Of a DNA stretch of 64,000 bases, positions 41,895 to 50,195 are shown piece after piece; the stretch's first letter is position 1; every line of letters starts with the position of its first letter. The translations under genes and the position numbers were made by a program. The notes below the pieces were generated by a model, which worked only from the letters and a program-made list of their open reading frames with translations, was not told where the DNA came from and did no database searches. Origin of the DNA: Streptomyces broussonetiae (lineage in GTDB: Bacteria; Actinomycetota; Actinomycetes; Streptomycetales; Streptomycetaceae); the NCBI RefSeq assembly GCF_009796285.1, contig NZ_CP047020.1:3782001-3846000 (forward strand), written 5' to 3'.

Positions 41895-43361
41895 TCAGTT
41901 GAAGGCGCCGAACGCCTTCGAGAAGGCGAACTTGTCCTGGACGATGGAGCTGCAGGTCGGGTCGGCGGAGTTCTTCGCGCCGCCGTCGCACTGCTTGTCG
42001 CGGGCGGCGGACCACATCGACAGGCCGCCGAGGCCCTTGGACTTGGCGAAGCCCACCAGCTGTGTGGCGTCGTCGACCTTGAAGATCTCGGAGGAGACGT
42101 CGTTGACACCGATCATCGGGGTGACCGCGACGGCCTTCCAGGCGGCCGAGTCGGACAGCCCGAGCACGCCCTTGATCTGGGCCTGGGTGGCGGTGGCGGC
42201 CTGCTGGGCGTAGTCGCCCATGTCGCCGCTGTACGAGGAGCCGTAGTCCATCGCCATGATGTTGACGGTGCCGATCTTCGCGCCGTTGGACTTGGCGTTC
42301 GACAGCAGGTTCACGCCGTCCTGGGTGAGGCCCTCGGGCATCACCGGGAGGGTGAAGGAGACGTCCAGGCCCGGGTGCTGCGCCTGGAGCTTCGCTATCG
42401 CCTGCGCCCGCAGGGTGTTCGCCGCCGTGTTCGGCAGCGCGCCGCCCTCGACGTCGAAGTCGACCTTGGTGAGCTTGAAGGCGTCGATCACCTTGCCGTA
42501 CGCCGCCGCCAGCGCGTCGGCGGAGGAGCAGGTGGTGGCCAGCTCGGAGCCGGAGGCGCCGCCGAAGGAGACCCGGACGTCACCGCCCTTGGCGCGCAGC
42601 GAGCCGATCTGCGCCGCCACGGCGTCGCTGGTCACGTCGGTCACGCCGCCCCACTTGGGGGTGCAGCCGCCGCCGTCGGTGATGAAGGCGAGGTTGTAGT
42701 TCTTCACCCCGGTCGCGTCCGCGGCGCCGACCAGGTCGAAGGCCGGGTAGAGGGAGGTGTCGACGTAGGGGGCGAAGCCGGCGGAGGCGGTGGTGCCGCT
42801 GCCGCTGCCGGTGGTCTGCGAGGCGGTCGGGGTCGGGGTCGCGCTCTGGGTGGGGGTGGAGGTCCTGGTGGCGGTCGGGGTGGGGGCCGGCGACGGGGTC
42901 CCGGTCGGACGTCCGCTCGGCTCGGGAGTGGCGCCGCCGTCCGCGGAGCACTGGCTGTTGTCGATACGGCAGCCGGTCGGGGCGCCGCTGCCGTCGACCA
43001 CGAAGCCCACCGTCACCGACTTGCCCGGGGCGAGGCCTTCGGTGTCCCACTTCGCCGGCCTGACGGTGACGTGCGAGCCGCTCACGCTCGACTCGCCGTT
43101 CCACAGCGAGCTGAGCCTGGCACCCGCCGGGAGGTCGAACTCCAGCGTCCAGGACTTCTCCTGCGCGCTGCTGTTGTTGGTGACGACGTACTGGGCGGTG
43201 TAACCGGTCGACCAGTCGCTGGTCCTGGTGTACGCGGCGTTCACACCGGCCGCGTTCGCGGTGCCGGTGAGCAGGACCGCGCCGCCGCCGACGACGGCTG
43301 CGGCCACGAGGCCGCCGATCGCCTTGTTCCTGCCACTGATCCTGCGCCGGTGCGTGCTCAT
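41895..43361 (-). CDS. Secreted GH18 chitinase-like enzyme with a CBM2 domain
   Basis: A 488-residue exported enzyme. The signal peptide covers about 1-37 (basic start, VAAAVVGGGAVLLTG, cleavage at ANA). A CBM2 carbohydrate-binding domain covers about 38-140 (YTRTSDWSTGYTAQYVVTNN, SSLWNGESSVSG, with two cysteines). A Pro/Thr/Ser linker of about 50 residues follows. The GH18 domain starts FAPYVDTSLYPAFDL; the catalytic motif is VDFDVEGG, with catalytic E305 and D303 before it. It ends CSSIVQDKFAFSKAFGAFN. It probably acts on chitin; CBM2 may also bind cellulose. No dre site was found upstream. Confidence 0.9.
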   Translation of the reverse strand: MSTHRRRISGRNKAIGGLVAAAVVGGGAVLLTGTANAAGVNAAYTRTSDWSTGYTAQYVVTNNSSAQEKSWTLEFDLPAGARLSSLWNGESSVSGSHVTVRPAKWDTEGLAPGKSVTVGFVVDGSGAPTGCRIDNSQCSADGGATPEPSGRPTGTPSPAPTPTATRTSTPTQSATPTPTASQTTGSGSGTTASAGFAPYVDTSLYPAFDLVGAADATGVKNYNLAFITDGGGCTPKWGGVTDVTSDAVAAQIGSLRAKGGDVRVSFGGASGSELATTCSSADALAAAYGKVIDAFKLTKVDFDVEGGALPNTAANTLRAQAIAKLQAQHPGLDVSFTLPVMPEGLTQDGVNLLSNAKSNGAKIGTVNIMAMDYGSSYSGDMGDYAQQAATATQAQIKGVLGLSDSAAWKAVAVTPMIGVNDVSSEIFKVDDATQLVGFAKSKGLGGLSMWSAARDKQCDGGAKNSADPTCSSIVQDKFAFSKAFGAFN

Positions 43362-43494
43362 GCGCGTGCCTGCCTTCGCTGTTCACGGGGGGTGGGGTGC
43401 GGCAGCACGCTAGCGATTCGGAATCGGACAAACCGCCTGATCGGGGCGGCGGTTGAAGACCTTAGGGTGCCTTTAAGGAAGGGATCGGGGACGG

Positions 43495-44886
43495 TTAATG
43501 GTCGAGACCGGTCGGGACCGGTTTGCCCGATCGGCGCCTGCGCACCGACCCGCGGTGCCCGCGCCCCACCGGCCGCCGTCCGTCCAGCTGGAACCAGATC
43601 CGCACCTCGGTGCCGCCCAGCACCGAGGAGCCGATCCGGACGTCGCCGCCGGTGGACTCGGCGAGCCGGCGCACGATGTCGAGGCCCAGGCCGGTCGAGC
43701 CGGCGCTGCCCGAGCCGCGGCCCCTGGCCATCGCGGCGTCCGGGTCGGGTATGCCGGGGCCCGCGTCGGAGACCAGCACGATCACCGCGTCCTCGCCGTT
43801 GTGCACGTCGACCGCGAAGGCGGTGCCCTCGGCGGTGTGCCGGAAGACGTTGCCGAGCAGGGCGTCGAGAGCGGCGGCCAGATCGGCGCGGGCCACGGGT
43901 ATGCGCACCGGTCCGTCCACGCCGGCCACCCGCCACTTGCGGCCCTCGTCCTCGGCGAGCGCGGACCAGAACTCCATGCGCTCGCGCACCACCCCGGCCG
44001 CGTCGCACCCGGCGCCGGGCAGGGCCGCGGCCGTCTGCGGCTTGGCCTCGCGGGCCGTGCGGATGATGGTGTCGACCTCGCGCTCCAGCTGGGCGACGGC
44101 CGCCCGGGTCTGCTCGGCCGCCGGTCCGGCCCCGAGAGAGGCCGCGTTGAGCCGGAGCACGGTCAGCGGGGTGCGCAGCCGGTGCGAGAGGTCGGCCGCC
44201 AGCTCGCGCTCGTTCGCCAGGAGTTGGACGACCTGGTCGGCCATGGAGTTGAACGCGACGGCCGCGAGCCGGAGTTCGGTCGGCCCGTCCTCCGGAACCC
44301 GGGCGCCCAGCCTGCCCTCGCCCAGCTCGTGCGCCCCGCGCACCAGCCGCTGCGCGGGCCGCACCATCCGCACCCCGAGCCGGTCGGCGACCGCGACCGA
44401 GCCGACGATCAGCGCGAGGCCGACGGCGGCGAGCACAGCCCAGGCCGTGCCGACGCCGTTGCTCACCTCGGACTCGGGGACGTAGACCTCGACGACCGCG
44501 ATGGTGCCGGAGCTGAGCGCGACCGGCTGGAGCAGCGTGGAGCCGCCGGGCACGGAGGACGTGGAGGCCCGGCCCATTCTTCGTACCGCCTGGATGTCGC
44601 GGTCGGCCGCGCGCTGTCTGCCGAGGTCGAGCGCGGGGCGGCCGTCGGCGGCGGCCAGGTGCACGGCCATCCCTGAGTCGGCGCCCGCGGAGGCCACCAC
44701 CCGCTCCAGCTTGTCCCGGTCGGTGGTGATGGACAGCGCGGGCGCGACGGCGGCGGCCTCCCGCTCGGCATTGGAGAACGCCCGGTCCCGGGCCATCTCC
44801 TTGACGACCAGCCCGAGCGGGACCGCGAAGGCGACCACGACCATCGTGGTGACCGCCAGGCAGACCTTGACCAGGGCCCACCTCAT
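43495..44886 (-). CDS. Membrane sensor histidine kinase (second pair)
   Basis: A 463-residue kinase. TM1 covers about 5-28, the extracellular sensor about 29-142 and TM2 about 147-168, followed by HAMP (RMVRPAQRLVRGAHELGEG). The phospho-His is H235 in DLSHRLRTPLTVLR. ATP-domain motifs are LLGNVFRHT, DAGPGIPD and GSTGLGLDIV. The C-terminal tail is basic. It overlaps its regulator by ATGA. The sensor contains no recognised ligand domain, so the signal is unknown. Confidence 0.9.
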   Translation of the reverse strand: MRWALVKVCLAVTTMVVVAFAVPLGLVVKEMARDRAFSNAEREAAAVAPALSITTDRDKLERVVASAGADSGMAVHLAAADGRPALDLGRQRAADRDIQAVRRMGRASTSSVPGGSTLLQPVALSSGTIAVVEVYVPESEVSNGVGTAWAVLAAVGLALIVGSVAVADRLGVRMVRPAQRLVRGAHELGEGRLGARVPEDGPTELRLAAVAFNSMADQVVQLLANERELAADLSHRLRTPLTVLRLNAASLGAGPAAEQTRAAVAQLEREVDTIIRTAREAKPQTAAALPGAGCDAAGVVRERMEFWSALAEDEGRKWRVAGVDGPVRIPVARADLAAALDALLGNVFRHTAEGTAFAVDVHNGEDAVIVLVSDAGPGIPDPDAAMARGRGSGSAGSTGLGLDIVRRLAESTGGDVRIGSSVLGGTEVRIWFQLDGRRPVGRGHRGSVRRRRSGKPVPTGLDH

Positions 44887-45608
44887 CGCGCCGGCCCCCC
44901 GACCCCGTCGGCCCCGTCCTCGACAGGCGGTTCGATCTTCACGCCCACGCCCCGCAGGGTGTGCAGATAGCGCGGCCGGGCGGCCGTCTCCCCCAGTTTC
45001 CGGCGCAGCCAGGACAGATGGACATCGATGGTCTGGTCGTCACCGTAGGACTGCTGCCAGACCTCGGCGAGCAGTTCCTTGCGCGGGACGACGACCCCGG
45101 GCCGACCGGCCAGGAAGGCGAGCAGGTCGAACTCGCGGCGGGTGAGGTCGAGGCGGGCGCCGTCCAGCTCGGCCTGGCGGCGCAGCGGGTCCACGGTCAG
45201 ACCGCCGACCCGCAGCACCGGGGAGGGCGGGGCCTCGGCGCCGGCGGCGCGGGAGCGGCGCAGCACGGCAGCGATCCGGGCGGAGAGGTGCTCGACCGAG
45301 AACGGCTTGGTCAGATAGTCGTCCGCCCCGGCGTTGAGCAGCCGGACTATCTCCGTCTCGTCGTCCCGGGCGGTGGCGATGATGACCGGCACGTCGGTGA
45401 TGCCGCGCAGCATCTTGAGCGCCTCGGAGCCGTCCAGGTCCGGCAGTCCGAGGTCCAGGATGACCACGTCGAAACGGAAATGGGCGACCTCGCGCAGCGC
45501 CTCCAGTGCCGTACCGACACTGCGCACGGTGTGTGCGGCGTCGGTCAGATGCCGGATGAGCGCCGAGCGTACGAACTGGTCGTCCTCGACCACGAGCACA
45601 CTTGCCAT
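44883..45608 (-). CDS. OmpR-family response regulator (second pair)
   Basis: A 241-residue regulator. The receiver has VLVVEDDQFV, phospho-acceptor D52 in VILDLGLPDLDG and YLTKPFSV. The winged-helix domain covers about 140-235 with LTRREFDLLAFLAGRPG and HLSWLRRKLGETAARPRYLHTLRGVGVKI. I start at ATG 45608. The frame remains open for about 190 more codons upstream, but those residues are not protein-like and include the DnaA-box region. Confidence 0.92.
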   Translation of the reverse strand: MASVLVVEDDQFVRSALIRHLTDAAHTVRSVGTALEALREVAHFRFDVVILDLGLPDLDGSEALKMLRGITDVPVIIATARDDETEIVRLLNAGADDYLTKPFSVEHLSARIAAVLRRSRAAGAEAPPSPVLRVGGLTVDPLRRQAELDGARLDLTRREFDLLAFLAGRPGVVVPRKELLAEVWQQSYGDDQTIDVHLSWLRRKLGETAARPRYLHTLRGVGVKIEPPVEDGADGVGGPAR

Positions 45609-45649
45609 GCGCCGCACCGTACGCCATGCGGACCGACCCGGTCCGGGCC

Positions 45650-45676
45650 TGTGGACAACTCCGGGCTTGTGGACAA
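45650..45676 (-). promoter_or_regulatory. Pair of perfect DnaA-box matches
   Basis: On the minus strand TTGTCCACA, the Streptomyces DnaA-box consensus, occurs at 45650-45658 and 45668-45676, 18 bp apart and in the same orientation. They lie in the 100-nt gap between the divergent response regulator and the secreted protein. They could titrate DnaA or regulate these promoters. Confidence 0.6.
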
Positions 45677-45708
45677 CCCGTGTGGGTCGTGAGGCAGTAT
45701 GGCCCCCG

Positions 45709-46215
45709 ATGCGCAGAGGACTCGTACCGGTGATGGCGTGGCTGCTCGCGACGGGAGCGGCGGTGACGCTGTCGTGGTGGGGTGTGCACACGGTCATGGC
45801 GGGCACGGCGTACGACCCGCCGCGGGCCCTGCCGATCACGGACGGCGACGCCACCACGCAGGGCTCGAAGGCCCTGGCCCCGCCGACGCCCCGGCCGTCC
45901 CCGTCGAAGCGGCCCTCGACGGGCCCGGCGACGCCGTCCCCCACGCCCACGCGTCCGCCGAGCCCCTCCGCCTCCGCCACGGCCACCGCATCCGGCCAGG
46001 TCAAGGCGTACGACACCACCGGCGGCCGGGCGGTGTTCGAGCTGGGCACGGCCGACGCCACGCTCGTCTCGGCGACCCCGGGGACCGGCTGGTCGATGCA
46101 GGTGTGGAAGACCGCGACCTGGATCCGGGTGGAGTTCAGCCGGGGCACGGACCGGGTGTCGGTGTTCTGCACCTGGCACGACGGGCCGCCGCATGTGGAG
46201 GTCGGGAACTACTGA
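45709..46215 (+). CDS. Small secreted or membrane-anchored protein with a Pro/Thr/Ser-rich stalk
   Basis: A 168-residue protein. Residues about 5-30 are hydrophobic (LVPVMAWLLATGAAVTLSWW), a signal anchor or signal peptide. A Pro/Thr/Ser linker covers about 60-95. The C-terminal 70 residues form a compact beta-rich domain (GGRAVFELGTADATLVSATPG, then VWKTATWIRVEFSRG and SVFCTWHDGPPHVEVGNY). It is divergent from the second two-component system, so it may be a sensor accessory or a target. No named family is recognised. Confidence 0.75.
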   Translation: MRRGLVPVMAWLLATGAAVTLSWWGVHTVMAGTAYDPPRALPITDGDATTQGSKALAPPTPRPSPSKRPSTGPATPSPTPTRPPSPSASATATASGQVKAYDTTGGRAVFELGTADATLVSATPGTGWSMQVWKTATWIRVEFSRGTDRVSVFCTWHDGPPHVEVGNY

Positions 46216-46241
46216 CCGCGGCGCCGATCGGCGCGGGAGGC

Positions 46242-47123
46242 TCAGCGGAACACCGAAGGCGGCGGCGCCGGGGAGGCCACGGCCGCCGCGTCCGTCACGG
46301 GAGCCGCGCCGCCGGTGAAGTCGGTGAGCGGCTTGCCGTGTTCGACGCGGCCCGGGTGCGGGTCGGAGGCGGCGCGCCGGGTGAGTTCGGCGAGCGGCAG
46401 CGGGGCGTCCGAGGCCACGAGGATCGCGTTGCCGAAGCGCTTGCCGCGCAGGACGGCCGCGTCGGCGATCAGCGCGAGTCCGGCGAACCGGGCGGCGGCG
46501 GTGGCGATCTGGCCGCGCAGATGTGTGAGCGGCGGGCCGTCGGCGAGGTTCGCGGCGTAGACCCCGGACGGCTTCAGCGCCCGGCGGACCTCGTCCAGGA
46601 ACTCGGTGGAGGTCAGATGCGCCGGGGTGCGGGTGCCGCTGAAGACGTCGGCGATGATCAGGTCCGCCCAGCCGTCCGGCACTTTGCCGAGCCCCGCGCG
46701 CGCGTCCGCCGAACGCACCCTGATCCGGGCGTTCGGATCCAACGGCAGCTCCCTGCGCACCAGTTGGACCAGGCTCGCGTCCTGCTCGACGACCTGCTGG
46801 GTGGCGCGGGGCCGGGTGGCGGCCACATAGCGGGCGAGGGTGAAGGCGCCGCCCCCGAGGTGCACGACGTGCAGGGGCCGGCCGGGCGGGGCGGCGAGGT
46901 CGATGACATGGCCGAGGCGGCGCTGGTACTCGAAGGAGAGATGTGCGGGGTCGTCCAGGTCGACGTGCGACTGGGGCGCACCGTCGACCAGCAGGGTCCA
47001 GGCCCGGCCGCGGTCCGGGTCGGGGACCAGCTCGGCGAGCCCGCCGTCGACCGCCTCCACCACGGCCTCGACGGCCGCTGCCCTGCGCCGTGTGTGCCGT
47101 GTTTTCGCGGACGCCCTGACCAT
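46242..47123 (-). CDS. Spermidine-synthase-fold protein (aminopropyltransferase-like)
   Basis: A 293-residue protein with a Rossmann-like spermidine synthase core: LHVVHLGGGAFTLARYVA (nucleotide-binding Gly loop), VVEQDASLVQLVRRELPL, ADLIIADVFSG with the acidic pocket, and SGVYAANLADGP. Actinobacteria have many such proteins without proven polyamine activity, so the substrate remains open. A basic N-terminus and an Ala/Pro-rich C-terminal tail flank the domain. No ribosome site is evident before the start ATG. Confidence 0.8.
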   Translation of the reverse strand: MVRASAKTRHTRRRAAAVEAVVEAVDGGLAELVPDPDRGRAWTLLVDGAPQSHVDLDDPAHLSFEYQRRLGHVIDLAAPPGRPLHVVHLGGGAFTLARYVAATRPRATQQVVEQDASLVQLVRRELPLDPNARIRVRSADARAGLGKVPDGWADLIIADVFSGTRTPAHLTSTEFLDEVRRALKPSGVYAANLADGPPLTHLRGQIATAAARFAGLALIADAAVLRGKRFGNAILVASDAPLPLAELTRRAASDPHPGRVEHGKPLTDFTGGAAPVTDAAAVASPAPPPSVFR

Positions 47124-47157
47124 CGGACCATTGTCGCAGGTGCCGGGGCCGGGTGCC

Positions 47158-47577
47158 TCAGCGGCGGCTGTCGGCCGCCTCGATCAGCCGGGCCGCTTCC
47201 CCGAGCGCCTTGCGCAGCACCACCGGGTCGGTGGCGAGGTCGGCCTCGCCGGGCGGCAGCAGCCAGTCGGAGCCCTCGACCGGCGGCTCGGGGTTGAGCC
47301 GCATACCGCGCCCGTCGGTCCCGGTGCACGTGCTGCCCGGTACGTCCCAGCAGGCCGCGGTGCCGGCCGGGACCAGGAAGCCGAGGGTGTCGCAGCCGTC
47401 GTCGTGCAGGACGGGCCCCACCGACTCACCGGAGCCGCGCCGCAGGATGTCGACCGCCTCCAGCCCCTGCCGGGCGGGCACCGTCACGAGGTCGCAGCCC
47501 GCTGCGTCTTCGTCGTCCCCCTCGTCCGGCGAAGGCGACGGTGGCGTACAAGGTTCGTTGCTCTGGCTGGTCTCCAT
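47158..47577 (-). CDS. Small acidic hypothetical protein
   Basis: A 139-residue protein. The first 35 residues are acidic and disordered (SPSPDEGDDEDAAG). The rest reads DLVTVPARQGLEAVDILRRG, then DTLGFLVPAGTAACWDVPGS and SDWLLPPGEADLATDPVVLR, with several cysteines. The C-terminal half resembles small Streptomyces proteins grouped with primase/polymerase-like families, but I cannot assign it. ATG 47577 has TGGAGG 5 nt upstream. It ends 34 nt before the spermidine-synthase-like gene on the same strand, so co-transcription is likely. Confidence 0.65.
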   Translation of the reverse strand: METSQSNEPCTPPSPSPDEGDDEDAAGCDLVTVPARQGLEAVDILRRGSGESVGPVLHDDGCDTLGFLVPAGTAACWDVPGSTCTGTDGRGMRLNPEPPVEGSDWLLPPGEADLATDPVVLRKALGEAARLIEAADSRR

Positions 47578-47785
47578 GCCGGCCTCCACCACACAGCACT
47601 GTTGCGGTCCAACCGATTCAACGCGCGAGCCCGTCAACGGCTACGGCACAAGTGCGCCGCAAAGGATGGCACTTCATGGCAGATCGTGGATGAGATATCC
47701 GGTTTGTAGCCAAACAGCGCGTGGCGGGTCCGTCACAGCGGGTACGTTCATGCCCGGTTCGACGGTTCGCACGAGAGGACCGGCC

Positions 47786-49279
47786 ATGGCGTCGTCAACC
47801 GTGACCTCGTCACAGCCCGAACGGCCACCCCGGCCCAACCTCGCCTTCCGGCAGTTGCGCGGCAGGCGGTCACCGGCCGAGTTCGCGGCGCTCGTACGGC
47901 GCGCCGCGCGCGAGATCGGTGAGCGGGTGAGCTGTGACGCGCGCTACGTCGGCAGGGTCGAGGCAGGCGAGATCCGCTGCCCGAACTACGCCTACGAGCG
48001 GGTGTTCCTGCACATGTTCCCCGGGCGCACGCTCACCGACCTGGGCTTCGCGCCCCGCTCGTCCGTCCGCGGCCGGGCGGCACGCCCGGCAGCGGACGCC
48101 CCCGGTGAGTCACCGGGGACCTGCGATCCGTATGAGTCGCAGGACCACCTGGAGCACACGTACGACCAGCAGGACCCGCACCGCCTGTACGACCCGCACG
48201 AGCCGTATGACCCGCACGAGCCGTACGAGAACGACCACCTGAACCACGAGGAGAGCGACGTGCTGCGTCGCGCATTCATGACCGGCGGAGGCGCCACGGT
48301 GGCCGCCGTCACGCTGGGCCCATGGGGGCTCACCACGGACGCCGCGGCCGCGATCAGGCCCCCGGGGCGGCCCGGCACCCCCGAGGTGACCGCGGTCGAG
48401 GAGGCCGTACGCCGCATCCGGCTGCTCGACGACCGGCACGGCGCGGACGGCCTCTACCGGCGCGCGGCGGCTCCGCTGCGCGCGGCCTTCGCGCTGCTGG
48501 ACGCCGGCGCCACCCGGCAGACGACCGCCGACCGGCTGCACTCGGGCGCCGGCGAACTGGCCATCTCCGTGGGCTGGTTGGCTCATGACTCCGGCCGCTC
48601 CGAGGACGCCCGCTCGCACTACGCGGAGGCGCTGGCCACGGCCCGTATGACCGGGGACGCGGGACTGGAGGCGCACGCCTTCTGCAACACCGCGTTCCTG
48701 GCACGGGACGCCGGCCGCCCCCGGGAGGCGGTCCGCGCGGCGCAGGCCGCCCAGCGCGCCGCCCGCCCCCTCGGCTCACCCCGCCTGCTGTCCCTGCTCG
48801 CGCTGCGCGAGGCGGGCGGCTGGGCGGGGCTCGCCGACCGCACCGGCTGTGAGCAGGCTCTCGCCCGGGCCCATGCCCTCTTCGCGCGGGGGCACTGCGC
48901 AGCCGACCCCGAGTGGATGAGCTTCTACGGCGAGGCCGAGCTGGAGGGGCTGGAGGCGCAGTGCTGGTCGACGCTGGGCGACTGGCGGCGGGCGTCGCGG
49001 CACGCGCGCCGGGCGGCGCATCTGCAGGATCCTCACTTCACCCGGAACATCGCGCTGTACACCGCCGAACTGGCCGACGACCTCGCCCGCGAGGGCCGTC
49101 CCGACGAGGCGGCGCAGGCGGGGCTGCGCGTGCTCACCTTGCTGGACCAGGTCCAGTCCTCCCGTATTCAGAGCATGCTGGCCGGTACGGCACGGGTTCT
49201 GCTGCCGCACCGGCGGGCGTCGGGGGTCTCCGACTTCCTGGACCGGTATGCCTCCGTGCCGAGGGCGGGCAGGGTCTGA
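47786..49279 (+). CDS. NsdA-like regulator with XRE-type N-terminus and TPR-like body
   Basis: A 497-residue protein. Residues about 15-75 form an XRE-like DNA-binding region (ARYVGRVEAGEIRCPNYAYE). Residues about 110-155 are acidic and contain the repeat YDPHEPYDPHEPYEN. The segment RRAFMTGGGATVAAVTLGPW covers about 168-190, a hydrophobic stretch that in relatives resembles a Tat-like signal. The rest is helical TPR-like. The layout matches the NsdA family of Streptomyces, where NsdA represses sporulation and antibiotic production. ATG 47786 is supported by GAGAGGA 6 nt upstream. Confidence 0.75.
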   Translation: MASSTVTSSQPERPPRPNLAFRQLRGRRSPAEFAALVRRAAREIGERVSCDARYVGRVEAGEIRCPNYAYERVFLHMFPGRTLTDLGFAPRSSVRGRAARPAADAPGESPGTCDPYESQDHLEHTYDQQDPHRLYDPHEPYDPHEPYENDHLNHEESDVLRRAFMTGGGATVAAVTLGPWGLTTDAAAAIRPPGRPGTPEVTAVEEAVRRIRLLDDRHGADGLYRRAAAPLRAAFALLDAGATRQTTADRLHSGAGELAISVGWLAHDSGRSEDARSHYAEALATARMTGDAGLEAHAFCNTAFLARDAGRPREAVRAAQAAQRAARPLGSPRLLSLLALREAGGWAGLADRTGCEQALARAHALFARGHCAADPEWMSFYGEAELEGLEAQCWSTLGDWRRASRHARRAAHLQDPHFTRNIALYTAELADDLAREGRPDEAAQAGLRVLTLLDQVQSSRIQSMLAGTARVLLPHRRASGVSDFLDRYASVPRAGRV

Positions 49280-49354
49280 CCAAAGGGGGCGGAGTGCGGG
49301 TGCGTTGTGGTTGCTCGCGCAGTCCCTGCGCTCCTGCCCCTTGGGGTGCGCCTC

Positions 49355-49951
49355 CTAGACCGCCAGGTGCCCCGTGTCGTTCCAGCTCTCGATCGCCGGC
49401 TCCCCGTAGGCCCAGCCCAGGACCGACAACGAGGTCGGGTTGAGGCGGATGCGGGCGGCGAAGTCCAGGGGCAGACCCAGCCAGCGGGCGCCTATGGAGC
49501 GCAGGATGTGGCCGTGGGCGAAGACCAGGACGTCGCGGTCGGCCGAGCGGGCCCAGTCGACGACGGCGTCCGCGCGCGCGGTGACCTCCGCGACGGTCTC
49601 GCCCTCGGGCACCCCGTCCCGCCAGATCAGCCACCCCGGCCGCAGGGCCTGGATCTCGGCCGGCTTCAGGCCCTCGTAGGCACCGTAGTCCCACTCCATG
49701 AGCGTGTCCCAGGGGGTGGCACGCTCGCCGAAGCCGGCCAGTTCGCAGGTCTCACGCGCGCGCAGCAGCGGGCTGGTGCGCACCTCCACGTCGGGCAGCC
49801 CGTCCAGCGGGGTGCGGTAAAGGCGCTCGCCGAGCAGCTTGGCTCCGCGCCGGCCCTCCTCCAGCAGCGGAACGTCGGTCCTGCCGGTGTGCTTGCCGGA
49901 CAGTGACCATTGCGTCTGTCCGTGCCGGGCCAGCAGGATGCGCGGTGCCAT
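49355..49951 (-). CDS. Histidine phosphatase (phosphoglycerate mutase-like)
   Basis: A 198-residue cytoplasmic phosphatase. The catalytic motif LLARHGQTQWSLSGKHTGRTD is at the N-terminus; the acid/base Glu is in MEWDYGAYEG. The second His is in VFAHGHILRSIGARWLG. This is the typical layout of SixA/GpmB-like phosphatases. ATG 49951 is preceded by GGAAAGG 8 nt upstream. The substrate is unknown. Confidence 0.88.
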   Translation of the reverse strand: MAPRILLARHGQTQWSLSGKHTGRTDVPLLEEGRRGAKLLGERLYRTPLDGLPDVEVRTSPLLRARETCELAGFGERATPWDTLMEWDYGAYEGLKPAEIQALRPGWLIWRDGVPEGETVAEVTARADAVVDWARSADRDVLVFAHGHILRSIGARWLGLPLDFAARIRLNPTSLSVLGWAYGEPAIESWNDTGHLAV

Positions 49952-50195
49952 GGGAGACCTTTCCGGGTGCGAAGGGAACCCCTCCATCATCGCTCACCCC
50001 GTACCGGGGCAACCCCGTGGGCGATCTCGGCGTCTTCGAGGGCTGAGCGCCCGCGCGGCCGCATCGCCTGGGCGAACGCTCGGGCAACCCTCGAGCGAAG
50101 AGGGAGTGCCCGCAGAGGCGATGTACGGACGCCGTAAAGTGGCACGGTCGCCCTGCGGGGCGGGCCGCACCGCAAACGAGGGGGAGGACAGCCGG

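Noticed and set aside
45609..46172. N-terminal extension of the second response regulator up to 46172
   Set aside because: The receiver domain begins at the ATG at 45608 (VLVVEDD); upstream residues are non-protein-like and antisense to the secreted-protein gene.
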